NCBI RefSeq assembly: GCF_019976755.1
Contig: NZ_AP023441.1
Span: 5,515,501-5,579,500, forward strand
Direction: 5' to 3'
Source: Nostoc sp. MS1
Lineage (GTDB): Bacteria; Cyanobacteriota; Cyanobacteriia; Cyanobacteriales; Nostocaceae
Length of the DNA stretch: 64,000 nt
Shown here: positions 17,300 through 29,100 of the stretch, one piece after another
Numbering within the stretch: position 1 is the first letter of the stretch
Layout of the letters: every line of letters begins with the position of its first letter
The notes under the pieces: model-generated
The model's input: only the letters and a program-made list of their open reading frames with translations
What the model was told of the DNA's origin: nothing
Database searches by the model: none
Made by a program: the position numbers and the translations under genes

Positions 17300-20200
17300 C
17301 TATATATTTAAAAACCCGCTACGTTGAAAATAAGCTAAATAATTATTCATTAGCTTAGTATTCATTGAGGAAAATTTTATAGGCTGATCAGCGATCGCCT
17401 CAAGTGTATTACGACAATCGAAATCAGGAGTATTTTGATATAGTTGCCATGCAGTTAATCCCTCATGCACTTGTTCAGTTAGCATGGGTAGAAGAGGAAA
17501 TAAAGGATTTTCCTGAGAGTATCGAGCTTGATTGATTAACGCATCTGTCCATTGAGCGTAAGGTACTTTTTTCACTGGGTAGCCACAAGCTGATACTAAT
17601 TCAAATAATTTATCTAAATCAATATTTTCTGATGGTACAGGTGTTAAGTGAAAAGCTTTACCTAAAGATTCTGGCTTTTTAGATATTTGCATAATGGTTT
17701 TACTGGCATAATCTACAGTAATTAATTCTTGTTTTTGATTGACTAAATCTGGATAAGTACCTATCTGAATACAACCGTTAATCAATCTAGATATGTAGTC
17801 TTCTGTATTAGTTACACCAGTTTGGGGATGACCCATTAAAAACCCTGACCTAATTACTGTAACAGGAATACCTCTAGATTTAGCAATCCAAACAAGTTTT
17901 TCGGCTACCCATTTACTTTGGGTATAACCAATATCCTCATAGAGATAAGGTTCACTAGGGTCAATATCATTATCTTCAGAAATTACACTTAAGCCAGTTA
18001 AACAAGCAATTGTACCGAAAACTGCAATTGTGGAAATGTAATGTACTGGTTTGAGTTGATGCAGACAGGCTAACCTTAGAACTTCTTGTGTACCAAGAAC
18101 ATTTGCTGCTTTAATTACAGAATATGGTTTAGCAAAGTTAACCTGTGCGCCACTATGGTAAATTACATCAATTTGCTTTGCTAATTTTTCAAATTCTTCT
18201 AGAGAAAGTCCAAAACTAGGTAAAGCTAAATCTCCTGGTACGGGAATAATTCTAGAGCTTTGGTCTGCATCCCAAATTAAATATTTCTCTAGGGTTTTTT
18301 GTAGCCTTTGGAAACCTGCGATTTCGTTATTAGCTCGCACAAGGCAATATATGTTTGCCTCGGTTTGCTGTAACAATTCATGGACTAAGAAAGCACCTAA
18401 AAAGCCTGTTGCTCCTGTGACAAAAATATGCTTTGGTTGCGTTATATTCTGAGTAATTGGTGCTTGGGGATAGATACTTGGATCGAGTACGGCTTCAGCT
18501 TTCAAATTAACAGTTTGATTTAAAACAGCAGTGTCTTCTTGATGCAGTTTTTCAATAATTTGGCTGAGTCCTGCTATAGTTTGCTGTTCAAAGATAAATC
18601 TTACTGGCAATTCTACTTGAAAAGTTTCTCGCAGATACATCATTAACTGAGTGGCTAATAAAGAGTTACCACCTAATTCAAAGAAATTATCTTGAATCCC
18701 TATACGATCACTACCTAATACTTTAGTCCAAATAGCCACCATTTTTTCCTCAGTCGGAGTACGAGGTGCAATTAATCCTGCTTCCAAGCTGGTTCTAGAT
18801 TGATCTGGTGCAGGTAGTGCTTTACGATCTAACTTACCATTAGGTGTAAGCGGCAATTTCTCTAAGCAGACAAAAGCTGTAGGAACCATATATTCTGGTA
18901 GCTTTTGTTCGAGAAAGCGGCGGAGTTCTACTGCTAGTTTGCGAGTGAATTTACTCTGTAGAGGTTGATTGGCGTAGTAACTCCAAGGTTTCAGGGTAAC
19001 TATATCTTGATTAGCGATCGCTTTTCTTACCCCTTCTTTTTGGCGATGTCTAAAAACTACGTTGTAACAGTCAACTAGGCTAGATTTTGACCAAGTGATA
19101 TCGAGTAGATAATCTTCGTGCAAATTCCATAGTTCTTCAGGATCGATGCCAATTTGTGGTAGTTGTTGTAGATGCGATCGCACCTCGCCTACTGTCTTCG
19201 GCTTATCTGGGCTGTTGAGCAATTCTATAGTCTTGACTTCCTCAATTACTCTGGCATTAGGTACATTTTTGATTGCTAAAATCTCTGGCTGCGTTGTTAA
19301 TAGCAACTGACGCACAGATGACAGGGTTAATTGTTGTTGTTGCCAATCTAACCAAGGAATATCGACAGTATGATTAAGATTAGTTCCGATATGTAAAATC
19401 ACATCGTAGCGGAACTTGGTCATTTCATTGTGATGCTGACCTCGTTTAACTTGAATTTGCACTTGGCCTATCTTCGGCAAATGCTGTTGTAAGGCTCTAA
19501 AAAAGTCTGGGTCTATTACCAATTCTTCCTCTTGGTTGAGGCGTTGGCGAATGCGCTCTTTTAGCTTTTCTGTAGAAAGTGTAGATGATGCTTGATACAA
19601 TGCTACAGAAGTATGATAAGCCTCTAGTAAAGGTAGACTGCGTACATCTCCCATAAATATATAACCACCAGACTCCACAGCATTGACTGCTCCCATCAAA
19701 ACTTGCACCAGATAATCAATGCTAGGGAAATACTGAACTACCGAATTGATAATTACCGTATTAAAAGCATCTTGTTCAATGCCGTCAAAATTATCAGCAG
19801 GTCTTTGTAATAATGTCAGTTGCGGCCAATCTTGACTAGACTGCAATAGTTGAATTTGTCGCAAGGCTTCTGGTGCAAAGTCAGTACCCCAATACTTACT
19901 ACAATGAGAAATAATCCTACTTAACAACAACCCAGTTCCGCAACCAATCTCTAATACTTGTCTAGGTTGCAAAGAAAGAATGCGTTCCACAGTGCAAGTT
20001 ACCCAGTCGGCCATTTCGTCGGCGGGGATAGGCATACCCGTGTAACTACTATTCCAGCCTAGAGTATTGAATACTCGGTTTTGTTTGTCAGTGGTTTGCT
20101 TATAGGTTTGATCGTAGATTGTTTGCCACTGGGAAAGATGTTCAGTTTGCCAATCTTCTAATAACTCTGGCGTACTGTCCTGTTGCTGATTCTGTACTAC

Positions 20201-23200
20201 ATAGGCTACTAAACGCTTTTGTCCGGGTACATCTTCTCTATCTATGACTACACCCTTACTAACTGCGGGATGTTGCGTTAACACAGTTTCAATCTCGCCT
20301 AATTCAATGCGGAAACCACGAATTTTAACTTGGTGGTCGATGCGGCTGAGGTATTCAATATTGCCATCGGGGAGATAACGAACTAAATCTCCTGTTTTGT
20401 AAAGGCGATCGCTTGTGTTTGTATAATTGAAAGGATTAGGAATAAACCGCGCCTCTGTCAAATCAGAACGATGGAGATAACCACGCGCTAAACCAGCACC
20501 ACCAATGTAAAGTTCTCCAGGGACACCTACAGGCACAGGTTGTAATTGAGAGTCAAGTATATAAAACTGAGTATTGGCCATTGGACGACCAATCAAAACC
20601 TGTCCATCGTCAGATGTAACCTTATATGTTGCTGACCAAATGGTAGTTTCCGTAGGGCCGTAAACGTTCCATAAAGTAGTGCATCGCTGTTGCAACTGTT
20701 GGGCTAATTTTTTCGGCAAAGCTTCCCCACCACACAGGATTTTGATATTACTACCTTGCCAACCTGCCTCTATCAGCAGTTGCCAAGTGGCTGGGGTAGC
20801 CTGCATGACAGTAACGCCTTTGGTTAATGCCATTAACGCTGTGCCATCCATCGCCTCATCCCGACTAGCCAGGAAAACCCGCGCACCGAGAGTAATAGGT
20901 AAGAAAATTTCCAGTACAGCAATGTCAAACGATATAGTCGTGACGGAAAGCATGATATCTTGCTCTGTTAGTTGCAAATGCTGACCCATGAAGTGAAGGA
21001 AATTAACTACAGAGCTATGTATAATTTGTACGCCTTTAGGTTTGCCTGTGGAACCGGAGGTGTAGATTACATAAGCTAAGTTGTCAGGCTTAACATTTGT
21101 ATCTAGGTTATCTGGACTTTGTGTCGCAATTTCCTGCCAGTCTTTATCCAAACAGACAACATGGGCTTGATGTTGTGGCAGTTTATCTAATAAATGCTGC
21201 TGGGTTAAGAGAACTGATAACTGCGAGTCCGACACCTTAAACGATAAACGCTGCTGGGGATAAGCTGGATCTAGAGGTACATAAGCCCCACCTGCTTTGA
21301 GAACTGCTAATAGAGCGACAATCTTTTCTAAGGAACGCTCTACACAAATCCCTACCAATACATCTGACCCTACACCTAACGTTTGTAAATGACGGGCTAA
21401 CTGATTAGCTTTAGCATTCAACTCGCGGTAAGTTATTTCTTGGTCTGCAAATGTCGCTGCTATAGAGTCAGGTACACGCTCAACTTGAGCTTCAAATAGT
21501 TGATGGATGCTCTGTTGTGGGTAGTCTGTTTGTGTTTGGTTCCATTCGACTAATAATTTTTGAGTTTCCGCCTCTGTCAATAGGGGTAAATTTGTTACTT
21601 TCTCGTCTGGGTTAGCAATTATACCCGCAATTAAAGTCTGGAAGTTTTCGCCAATGCGAGAGATAGTAGCAGCGTCAAATAAGTCGGTGCTGTACTCAAA
21701 CCAGCCACTAATACCATCCAGCGTTTCAAATAATTCTAGGAACAAATCAAACTTGGCTGTACCATTGTGTTCTAAATGATGGTTGATAGTTAAGCCAGAA
21801 AGTTCCAGACCTTGCATCGGTACGTTTTGCAGCGCAAAACAGATTTGGAACAAGGGATGACGGCTTAAATCTCGTTCTGGTTCTAGTTCTTCTACCAGTT
21901 TGTCAAAGGGGATGTCTTGATGAGCATAAGCTTCTAAGGTAATTTCTCGCACTTGCTTAAGCAGTTGGCGGAAAGTGGGAGAATTAGAGAAGTTGCTGCG
22001 TAATATTAAAGTGTTAACAAAGAATCCGATTAAATTCTCAATTTCTTGATGATGACGATTGGCAATTAACGAACCGACAAAGATGTCTTCGCTATTTGTA
22101 TAGCGGAATAACACTGTTTGAAAAGCAGCCAAGAGGGTCATATATAAAGTTACACCCTCTTCTTGACTGAAGCGAGTGACTGCTTCGCTGAGAGACTTGG
22201 AAAATGATATAGGTTGACGCGCACCGCGATAACTTTGGACGGCTGGACGGGGGCGATCGCTAGGTAATTGTAAAATGGGTAAATCTGCTAACTGTTGCTG
22301 CCAGTAAGCTAATTGCTCTGATATGGCTGTTGTTTGTAACCATTGTCTTTGCCACACAGCAAAGTCTGCATACTGAATGGTCAGTTCCGCTAAGGGAGAA
22401 GGTAAACCATTGGCAAAAGCTTGATAAAGCAATGTCAATTCTTGGAATAGTACACCCACAGACCAACCATCAAAAACAATGTGGTGGATACTCAACAACA
22501 GTAAATATTCTTCTGTATCTAACTGCAATAAAGTCGCTCGTAATAATGGCCCCTGGTTGATATTTAAGGGTTGCTGAAACTCCTCAATCATCAACCGTTG
22601 AATTTCTACATCTTTTGCTGATGCAGCTAGGGAACGCAAATCTATTAGATGTAGCGGTACACTCAAAACGGGCGCAATGATTTGTACAGGCTGCCCATCT
22701 AATGCAGTAAAGGTAGTGCGTAAAACTTCATGTCGCCGGACAATTTCGTTAATGCTTTGCTCTAAAGCTTGGAGATTGAGGCTACCAAACAGGCGAAAAC
22801 TTTGGGGGAAATTGTAAAACTGACTGTCAGGTAATAACTGTTCTAAAAACCATAATCGCTGTTGAGCAAAGGAAACAGGTAAGTTTTGATGGCGCGTTAC
22901 AGGTGTAATTGCTGGAGTGTGCCATTTTTGATTTTGCTTGAGTTGTGCTTCGATACTTTCAGCCAAGCTAGCAACAGTAGGCGCATCAAATAAACTTCGT
23001 AATGGTATATCTAGCTGATAGTTGCCTCGAATGCGAGAAATTACCTGTGTTGCTAGCAGTGAGTGTCCGCCAATCTCGAAAAAGTTATCGTGAACACTAA
23101 TCTGCGGTAATTTCAAAACTTCCTGCCAAATTTCTGTGACTACTTGCTCAACGGTAGTCCGAGGCGAAACAAAATCTTGCTCTTGATTGTATCGATTGCG

Positions 23201-26113
23201 ATCGGGTGCTGGTAGAGAACGACGATCTATTTTGCCATTAGGTGTGAGTGGTAGAGCATCTAAAAACACAAAACTGGAGGGAATCATGTAATCTGGCAAC
23301 TTTTGTCTGAGAAATTGCCGCAGATTATTACTGAGCGTGCGTGCTGACTCTGAACTCATTCCACAGACAACGTAACTGACTAAATATTTATTTCCAGGTA
23401 CATCTTCACGAGCTATAACTGCGGCTTCGCGCACATCAGGATGTTGTAACAGCGTTGTTTCAATTTCCCCTAGCTCAATACGCAAACCGCGAATCTTAAC
23501 TTGTAGGTCTATCCGACCCAGGTATTCAATGTTTCCATCTGGTAAATAGCAAGCTAAGTCACCTGTTTTATACAAACGCTGCGATTGTGGGTAAGGATTG
23601 GGAATAAAGCGTTCACTCGTCAAATCAGGTCGATTGAGATAGCCTCTAGCTAAACTATCGCCGCCAATATATAGTTCTCCGGGAACGCCTATAGGAACTG
23701 GCTTTAGCTCTGTATCGAGTATATAGATTTGCGTGTTTGCGATCGCACGACCGATAGAGGGATAAGTAGGCCATGAGTCAGGATTTTGATCTAATGCCAA
23801 AGCTGTAACTACATGGGTTTCTGATGGCCCGTAGTGATTGTGAAATGTGCAGTGTGGCAGCGATTTGAATAATTTGACAATGGCTGGGGTGATTTGTAGT
23901 TGTTCACCTGTGGTAGTAACTTCTTTGAGGCTAGTAAACAATTCCTGCCCAGATGCGGCGAGTTCTGCCATTTGCTGTAGGATGACCACAGGCAAAATCG
24001 CTTTTTCAATTTTTTGGTTATGAATAAACTGCGCTAAAGCTGTAGTATCGCGGCGTAAGTTTTCAGAGATGAGAAACAAACTACCTCCTGAACACCAAGC
24101 CGTAAACATCTCATAAAAGCTCGCATCAAAGCTCAAAGAAGCAAATTGCAGAGTCCGAACGCCTGTTAATAGTGAGTTTAAATGCCATTGCAGCAAATTC
24201 ACTAAAGGACGGTGAGCTAAACAAATACCTTTTGGTTTGCCTGTTGAGCCAGAAGTGTAGATGATATAGGCTAAATTCTCGGCTGTAACTTCAGTGGAGA
24301 GATTTTGCTGACTGTATTGGCTGATTTTGTTCCAGTCGGTGTCTAAACAAATAACTTGTGCTTGATGTCGAGGAAGTTCTGCTGGCAAATTTTGTTGAGT
24401 CAGCAATACAGATATCTGCGTATCCTCAATCATGAAAGCTAAACGCTCTTGGGGATATGCCGGATCTAATGGTAAGTAAGTACCACCAGATTTGAGAACT
24501 GCCAAAACTGCGATCGCCATTTCTAATGTTCTCTCAACACATATCCCCACAGGCATATCTGGTTTTACGCCAAGGGAATGCAAATAATGTGCTAACTGAT
24601 TGGCACGCTGATTTAGTTGTTGGTATGTGAGTGCAGCTTCTTTAAATACTACAGCTACAGCATCAGGCGATCGTTCTACCTGCGCCTCAAATAGTTGATG
24701 AACACATTTATCTCTTGGGTAATCTTTACTAGTTGCATTCCAGCTTTCTAATAATTGTTGACACTCAATTTCTGGTAATATATTTAGCTGATGGAAATAC
24801 TCACATCCTTGAGCAATTTGATTTGCTAAAAGTAGAAACCTTTCTAAGGTATTGAAGTAAACAAAACATTCTTCATTGTAAAATAGTTCTAATTCTAGAG
24901 AAGTATTGTAATCGTTGACAATTAAATGAATCTCATTTTTTGCGAAAGAATTATGAACTGTTAATTTAGAGCCAAATTCAGCGATAGCAGGATTAACAAA
25001 GCTGAAATTATAAAAGTTATAGAAGAACTTTATTTTCTCATCCTTCAAATATTGATTCTGTAGAAGAATTGAGATATTTTGTAAGCTACCTAAGTTTTTG
25101 CGGTAAGTCTTGATAAATGAAATGTAATCAGTTACTTTTGATTCTCGTGCAGTAGTTGCTTGAGGTACAACCACAGGAACTACTTGATACAGACAACCTA
25201 AAATATCAAGCTCTCTCTCATTTCTTTTGCCGATAATATCGTAAAATACAAAATCTCCTGGTGCTTGAAAATACTTACTCAAGTAGATACCATAAACAGA
25301 CTTAAAGAATGCTGGTAGATGACAGTTATTAAGTAGACAATATTCTCTAATCTGCGCTAATTCAGTTCCAGTGATTTGTACTTTTCTCGATTGAATTTTA
25401 TTTTCCTTCTGAGGTTTTATATAAGAAGTAACAGGAATAACCTTACTTAAGGATTGCTGCCAATACTGCTGATTTTCTTGAGTATCAAATCCCAGACGAT
25501 GCTCATCAATACAATCATAAAAAGAATATTCCTCAACGTTTTGAGGATTTTTGTTGGCTTTTAAAGCCAAGTAAACTTTGCTAACTTTTTCAAAAAAGAT
25601 TTTACCAGAATATCCATCAAATAGAATATGAGGCGCACCTAATATTGCAGTATAACTACCCTGCTGCTCTTTGACTAAAATATTCTTAAACAAATATTCT
25701 TCGTTTAAATCTAACTTGACTTTAACTTTTTCTTGGACGACTTGATCTAAACTATTAAAGTCATTACTAGTTTCAATATCAATATATTCAAAATGAATAT
25801 TAGCTTTTTTATCTACAAATTGAAAAGGTTCATCCTGATAAAAGACAAACCTAGTTTTAATAGTGTCATTTTCTTGACATACTATTTTTACTGCTTGTTC
25901 CCAAATAAATCTATCTAAAGTTTGTGGTAACTTTACTGATAGTCCTAAACTAAAAATACTACTATCTGAATGAAGTATATTATCTAGATATAAATCTATT
26001 TGTGTAGCTGTTAGTCGGGCAATTTTTCCAATTCTTGAGGGTTCATAAGGGTCATCTATGATACTTCCTGTGACTAAAGCCTGAAACACTTCTGAAGTTG
26101 AGATAGTTGCCAT
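17300..26113 (-). CDS. Nonribosomal peptide synthetase, C-A-T-C-A-NMT-T-R
   Basis: A 2937-residue two-module NRPS ending in a reductase. Order by approximate residue: divergent condensation domain (20-445; C3 motif PHILFDG, catalytic second His kept); adenylation A1 (470-960; YTSGSTGKPKG near 623); carrier T1 (GGHSLL near 1015); condensation C2 (1065-1500; HHIVFDG near 1211); adenylation A2 (1538-2440) with an N-methyltransferase inserted (VLEIGCGTGLLL near 2056); carrier T2 (GGNSLL near 2480); thioester reductase (2560-2930; GATGFLG, YTQSK). The A2 pocket read by eye is D-I-L-Q-L-G-V-I-W-K, close to the glycine code; A1 (about DAYITTHVVK) is unassigned. Predicted product: X-N-methylglycine released as aldehyde or alcohol, possibly N-acylated. 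Confidence 0.93.
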   Translation of the reverse strand: MATISTSEVFQALVTGSIIDDPYEPSRIGKIARLTATQIDLYLDNILHSDSSIFSLGLSVKLPQTLDRFIWEQAVKIVCQENDTIKTRFVFYQDEPFQFVDKKANIHFEYIDIETSNDFNSLDQVVQEKVKVKLDLNEEYLFKNILVKEQQGSYTAILGAPHILFDGYSGKIFFEKVSKVYLALKANKNPQNVEEYSFYDCIDEHRLGFDTQENQQYWQQSLSKVIPVTSYIKPQKENKIQSRKVQITGTELAQIREYCLLNNCHLPAFFKSVYGIYLSKYFQAPGDFVFYDIIGKRNERELDILGCLYQVVPVVVPQATTARESKVTDYISFIKTYRKNLGSLQNISILLQNQYLKDEKIKFFYNFYNFSFVNPAIAEFGSKLTVHNSFAKNEIHLIVNDYNTSLELELFYNEECFVYFNTLERFLLLANQIAQGCEYFHQLNILPEIECQQLLESWNATSKDYPRDKCVHQLFEAQVERSPDAVAVVFKEAALTYQQLNQRANQLAHYLHSLGVKPDMPVGICVERTLEMAIAVLAVLKSGGTYLPLDPAYPQERLAFMIEDTQISVLLTQQNLPAELPRHQAQVICLDTDWNKISQYSQQNLSTEVTAENLAYIIYTSGSTGKPKGICLAHRPLVNLLQWHLNSLLTGVRTLQFASLSFDASFYEMFTAWCSGGSLFLISENLRRDTTALAQFIHNQKIEKAILPVVILQQMAELAASGQELFTSLKEVTTTGEQLQITPAIVKLFKSLPHCTFHNHYGPSETHVVTALALDQNPDSWPTYPSIGRAIANTQIYILDTELKPVPIGVPGELYIGGDSLARGYLNRPDLTSERFIPNPYPQSQRLYKTGDLACYLPDGNIEYLGRIDLQVKIRGLRIELGEIETTLLQHPDVREAAVIAREDVPGNKYLVSYVVCGMSSESARTLSNNLRQFLRQKLPDYMIPSSFVFLDALPLTPNGKIDRRSLPAPDRNRYNQEQDFVSPRTTVEQVVTEIWQEVLKLPQISVHDNFFEIGGHSLLATQVISRIRGNYQLDIPLRSLFDAPTVASLAESIEAQLKQNQKWHTPAITPVTRHQNLPVSFAQQRLWFLEQLLPDSQFYNFPQSFRLFGSLNLQALEQSINEIVRRHEVLRTTFTALDGQPVQIIAPVLSVPLHLIDLRSLAASAKDVEIQRLMIEEFQQPLNINQGPLLRATLLQLDTEEYLLLLSIHHIVFDGWSVGVLFQELTLLYQAFANGLPSPLAELTIQYADFAVWQRQWLQTTAISEQLAYWQQQLADLPILQLPSDRPRPAVQSYRGARQPISFSKSLSEAVTRFSQEEGVTLYMTLLAAFQTVLFRYTNSEDIFVGSLIANRHHQEIENLIGFFVNTLILRSNFSNSPTFRQLLKQVREITLEAYAHQDIPFDKLVEELEPERDLSRHPLFQICFALQNVPMQGLELSGLTINHHLEHNGTAKFDLFLELFETLDGISGWFEYSTDLFDAATISRIGENFQTLIAGIIANPDEKVTNLPLLTEAETQKLLVEWNQTQTDYPQQSIHQLFEAQVERVPDSIAATFADQEITYRELNAKANQLARHLQTLGVGSDVLVGICVERSLEKIVALLAVLKAGGAYVPLDPAYPQQRLSFKVSDSQLSVLLTQQHLLDKLPQHQAHVVCLDKDWQEIATQSPDNLDTNVKPDNLAYVIYTSGSTGKPKGVQIIHSSVVNFLHFMGQHLQLTEQDIMLSVTTISFDIAVLEIFLPITLGARVFLASRDEAMDGTALMALTKGVTVMQATPATWQLLIEAGWQGSNIKILCGGEALPKKLAQQLQQRCTTLWNVYGPTETTIWSATYKVTSDDGQVLIGRPMANTQFYILDSQLQPVPVGVPGELYIGGAGLARGYLHRSDLTEARFIPNPFNYTNTSDRLYKTGDLVRYLPDGNIEYLSRIDHQVKIRGFRIELGEIETVLTQHPAVSKGVVIDREDVPGQKRLVAYVVQNQQQDSTPELLEDWQTEHLSQWQTIYDQTYKQTTDKQNRVFNTLGWNSSYTGMPIPADEMADWVTCTVERILSLQPRQVLEIGCGTGLLLSRIISHCSKYWGTDFAPEALRQIQLLQSSQDWPQLTLLQRPADNFDGIEQDAFNTVIINSVVQYFPSIDYLVQVLMGAVNAVESGGYIFMGDVRSLPLLEAYHTSVALYQASSTLSTEKLKERIRQRLNQEEELVIDPDFFRALQQHLPKIGQVQIQVKRGQHHNEMTKFRYDVILHIGTNLNHTVDIPWLDWQQQQLTLSSVRQLLLTTQPEILAIKNVPNARVIEEVKTIELLNSPDKPKTVGEVRSHLQQLPQIGIDPEELWNLHEDYLLDITWSKSSLVDCYNVVFRHRQKEGVRKAIANQDIVTLKPWSYYANQPLQSKFTRKLAVELRRFLEQKLPEYMVPTAFVCLEKLPLTPNGKLDRKALPAPDQSRTSLEAGLIAPRTPTEEKMVAIWTKVLGSDRIGIQDNFFELGGNSLLATQLMMYLRETFQVELPVRFIFEQQTIAGLSQIIEKLHQEDTAVLNQTVNLKAEAVLDPSIYPQAPITQNITQPKHIFVTGATGFLGAFLVHELLQQTEANIYCLVRANNEIAGFQRLQKTLEKYLIWDADQSSRIIPVPGDLALPSFGLSLEEFEKLAKQIDVIYHSGAQVNFAKPYSVIKAANVLGTQEVLRLACLHQLKPVHYISTIAVFGTIACLTGLSVISEDNDIDPSEPYLYEDIGYTQSKWVAEKLVWIAKSRGIPVTVIRSGFLMGHPQTGVTNTEDYISRLINGCIQIGTYPDLVNQKQELITVDYASKTIMQISKKPESLGKAFHLTPVPSENIDLDKLFELVSACGYPVKKVPYAQWTDALINQARYSQENPLFPLLPMLTEQVHEGLTAWQLYQNTPDFDCRNTLEAIADQPIKFSSMNTKLMNNYLAYFQRSGFLNI

Positions 26114-26163
26114 GTTGCTACCTTAAGAATTGTTAGTTATAGCCAGTTTTAGGTGGAAAAACT

Positions 26164-29100
26164 TTATTTGGTTAATTTAGGATTATGCTGATGCACTGGA
26201 AGCTGAATTAAAAATTCAGTTCCTTGTCCTGGAACTGACGAGCAGCTTATTTTTCCTGTATGTTTTTCTACAATAATTTTGTAGCTAATAGATAATCCTA
26301 AACCAGTCCCTTTGCCGATGGATTTGGTAGTAAAGAAAGGATTAAATATCTGAGAAATTGTATCTGTCGTTATACCAATTCCATTATCAGCAATACGAAT
26401 CGCCAGCAAATTTTGCTCTAATACCTCAGTGGTGATTTTGATATAACTTGGATTTATTGCGGATTCTTCCACTGAACGCATAGAGTTATATTCTTCTAAA
26501 GCATCGATAGCATTAGTTAACAAATTCATAAATACTTGGTTGAGTTGACTAGGATAACAGTCAATTAATGGTAAATCGCCATAGTTTTTAATAATTTTAA
26601 TTTGAGGATGTACTGAATCAGTTTTGAGTCGATGCTGCAAGATTAGTAGAGTGTTGTCAATACCCTCATGAATATCTACTTGCTTTATTTCTGCTTCATC
26701 TAGGCGGGAGAAGTTCCGTAAACTCAGAACTATCTGACGGATGCGATCGGCTCCTATTTTCATAGAAGATATCAACTTTGGTAAGTCGTTGAGCAAAAAT
26801 TCCAGGTCAATATCCTCTTTTTCTGCCAGCATTTGCGGAGTTAAATCAGGCGACTCTTCCTCATAAATTTTGATGAGCCTTAGTAAGTCTTCAATGTATT
26901 CACTTGCATGGGCAATATTTCCATAGATAAAGTTAATTGGATTATTAATTTCATGAGCTACACCAGCAACTAGTTGACCTAGACTCGACATTTTTTCCTT
27001 TTGAATCATCTGTAACTGTGTAGCTTGCAGTTGTTGTAGCGTAAACTCTAATTCTTTTGCTTGTTCTTTTAAACATATATTCTTTTCATTTAATTCTTGG
27101 GTTCTTTCTTCGACTTTTAACTCCAGATTTTTGCTATAGTTTTCCAATTCCTGATTAGCTTGTTGCAAATTATCATTCAGTTGAGATAAGTTGCTATAAA
27201 GCTTGGCATTTTCGATGGAAATAGCTGCTTGAGATGCCAGAATTTTTAAAACCTCTAAACGTTCAGTTGTAAACGCATTTGTTGTTAAATTATTTTCTAA
27301 GAAAAGGATGCCAATGAGTTTATTTTGATGAATTATTGGCGTACATAAAATAGATTTACACTGCTTGCTAATAATATAAGGATCGCTAATAAATATGCCT
27401 TCACAACTAGCATCACCAAGAACAACGCTTTCTTTAGTTCTCACTACATAGTTAATGATTGACATTGGTAAGTATTGGTCAGTATCTAAAGGTACAGATG
27501 TCTTGGAAATTAGCTCATTATTATGGAAACCAACTACTGCCTCTATTACCATTTGACCATTTTTTTCTAAAAGGAAGCAACTGCTTTGTGCGCCAGCATT
27601 TTCCATAACAATTGTCATTAATTTCGCAAGTAAATTATCTAGCATAATTTCGCTAGAAATAGCTTGTGAGGCTTTAAAAACTGTATTTAAATCAAAAGAT
27701 GCTAAATTGCTTACTTTGCTAGAAGTAGTTATTGAACCAGACTTTAAACTGGAGGAGTCATGACTTATTTTTAATGAAAAATACTCAGGATATTTTAATT
27801 CTAATTCCTTAACTTTTGTAATAGCTCCCCAACGTATGTATGTATTATAAGACTCTTTCAGATAAAAAAGAGCTTGCTTATCTCTACCACGAGAAAAGTA
27901 AAATTCTGCTGCTAATTCATTGGCTAATGCTTCTTCTTGAAGATATGCTTGCTCTTTTGCTCCTTGAATAGCTAGCTCATAATACTCCATTGCTACAAAA
28001 GTTTGTCCTAAAATTCGTGCCTTTTCTGCCTCTACAAGATTATATTTATGCTGATAGTTAGCAGGAGCCTGACTAGCCCATAACTGCATTTTCTCTTGAT
28101 TTGCATTAATAATATTTAGATATTCTTGTTGAATATGAGGTTCAACATTGGGATATAAAGCAATCAAGGCTAAAGAATAATATAAGTTATGGATGCCAAC
28201 TGACATCATGCCCATGACACTGCTGATATACTCTGAAGCCAAGTTAGCATTATCAACTGCTTGAGTATAATCTTTCAATAAATAATTGAGAATCATTTTG
28301 GCAACATAAACAACAAACAATGAAGTAGCATTATTAGTAGCTTCTAAATATGTCACCATCTTTGATTCATCAAAACTATCACCAATTAAAAGATGTTTAT
28401 TTTCTGATAAATCTTGTAAATTTAATATTAATTGATGCCAAATTTTAATGTAAATTATAGGAAAATCTAGTTGGAATTTTTGTAGCAAATCAATATAGTA
28501 AACTTGCTGTTGGGCTACTAATTCAAGCTGTTCGCCACTAAAGAATAGATGACCACAATAGTGAACAGAGCAATACCCAACATACTCTAAATCTCCAATT
28601 TCTAAAGCATTTTGGATACCATCATGAAGGGGAGTAATTGTTTCTCTAATATGCTCTTTCCAATGAATTGTAAAACCATAAAATGGTGCATATACTTTAC
28701 TTTTAATACCAATAGCTGGGAATTGCTCTAATAGCTGCCAAGCTATTTGACCAGAGTGATATCCTGCATCAATATTTTCTAGATAGCCACACAAAAGCAT
28801 ACCATAGTAAGCATATCCGTGAGCAGCTAAAGGTGAATGTCCGTGTTTTATGCAGAGATTGACAACAGTTAAAATTAGCTGGGGAAAAGTTGTTTTTGTT
28901 GGATTAGTAATAAAAGCAGCACCAGCAATAGTAACTAGGATTTTTAAAGCTGCTAATATGCAAGGATCTGTAAGAACTGGAAAATCTTTTAAATCCTCAA
29001 GTTTAGGTAAATTAGCGATGGTAGTTTGTTTATTTGGTGTCTCAGATAAAGATATTCCTAGCTGTGCGATCGCCTCTAGTCCAGCATCAATGGCTTGAAG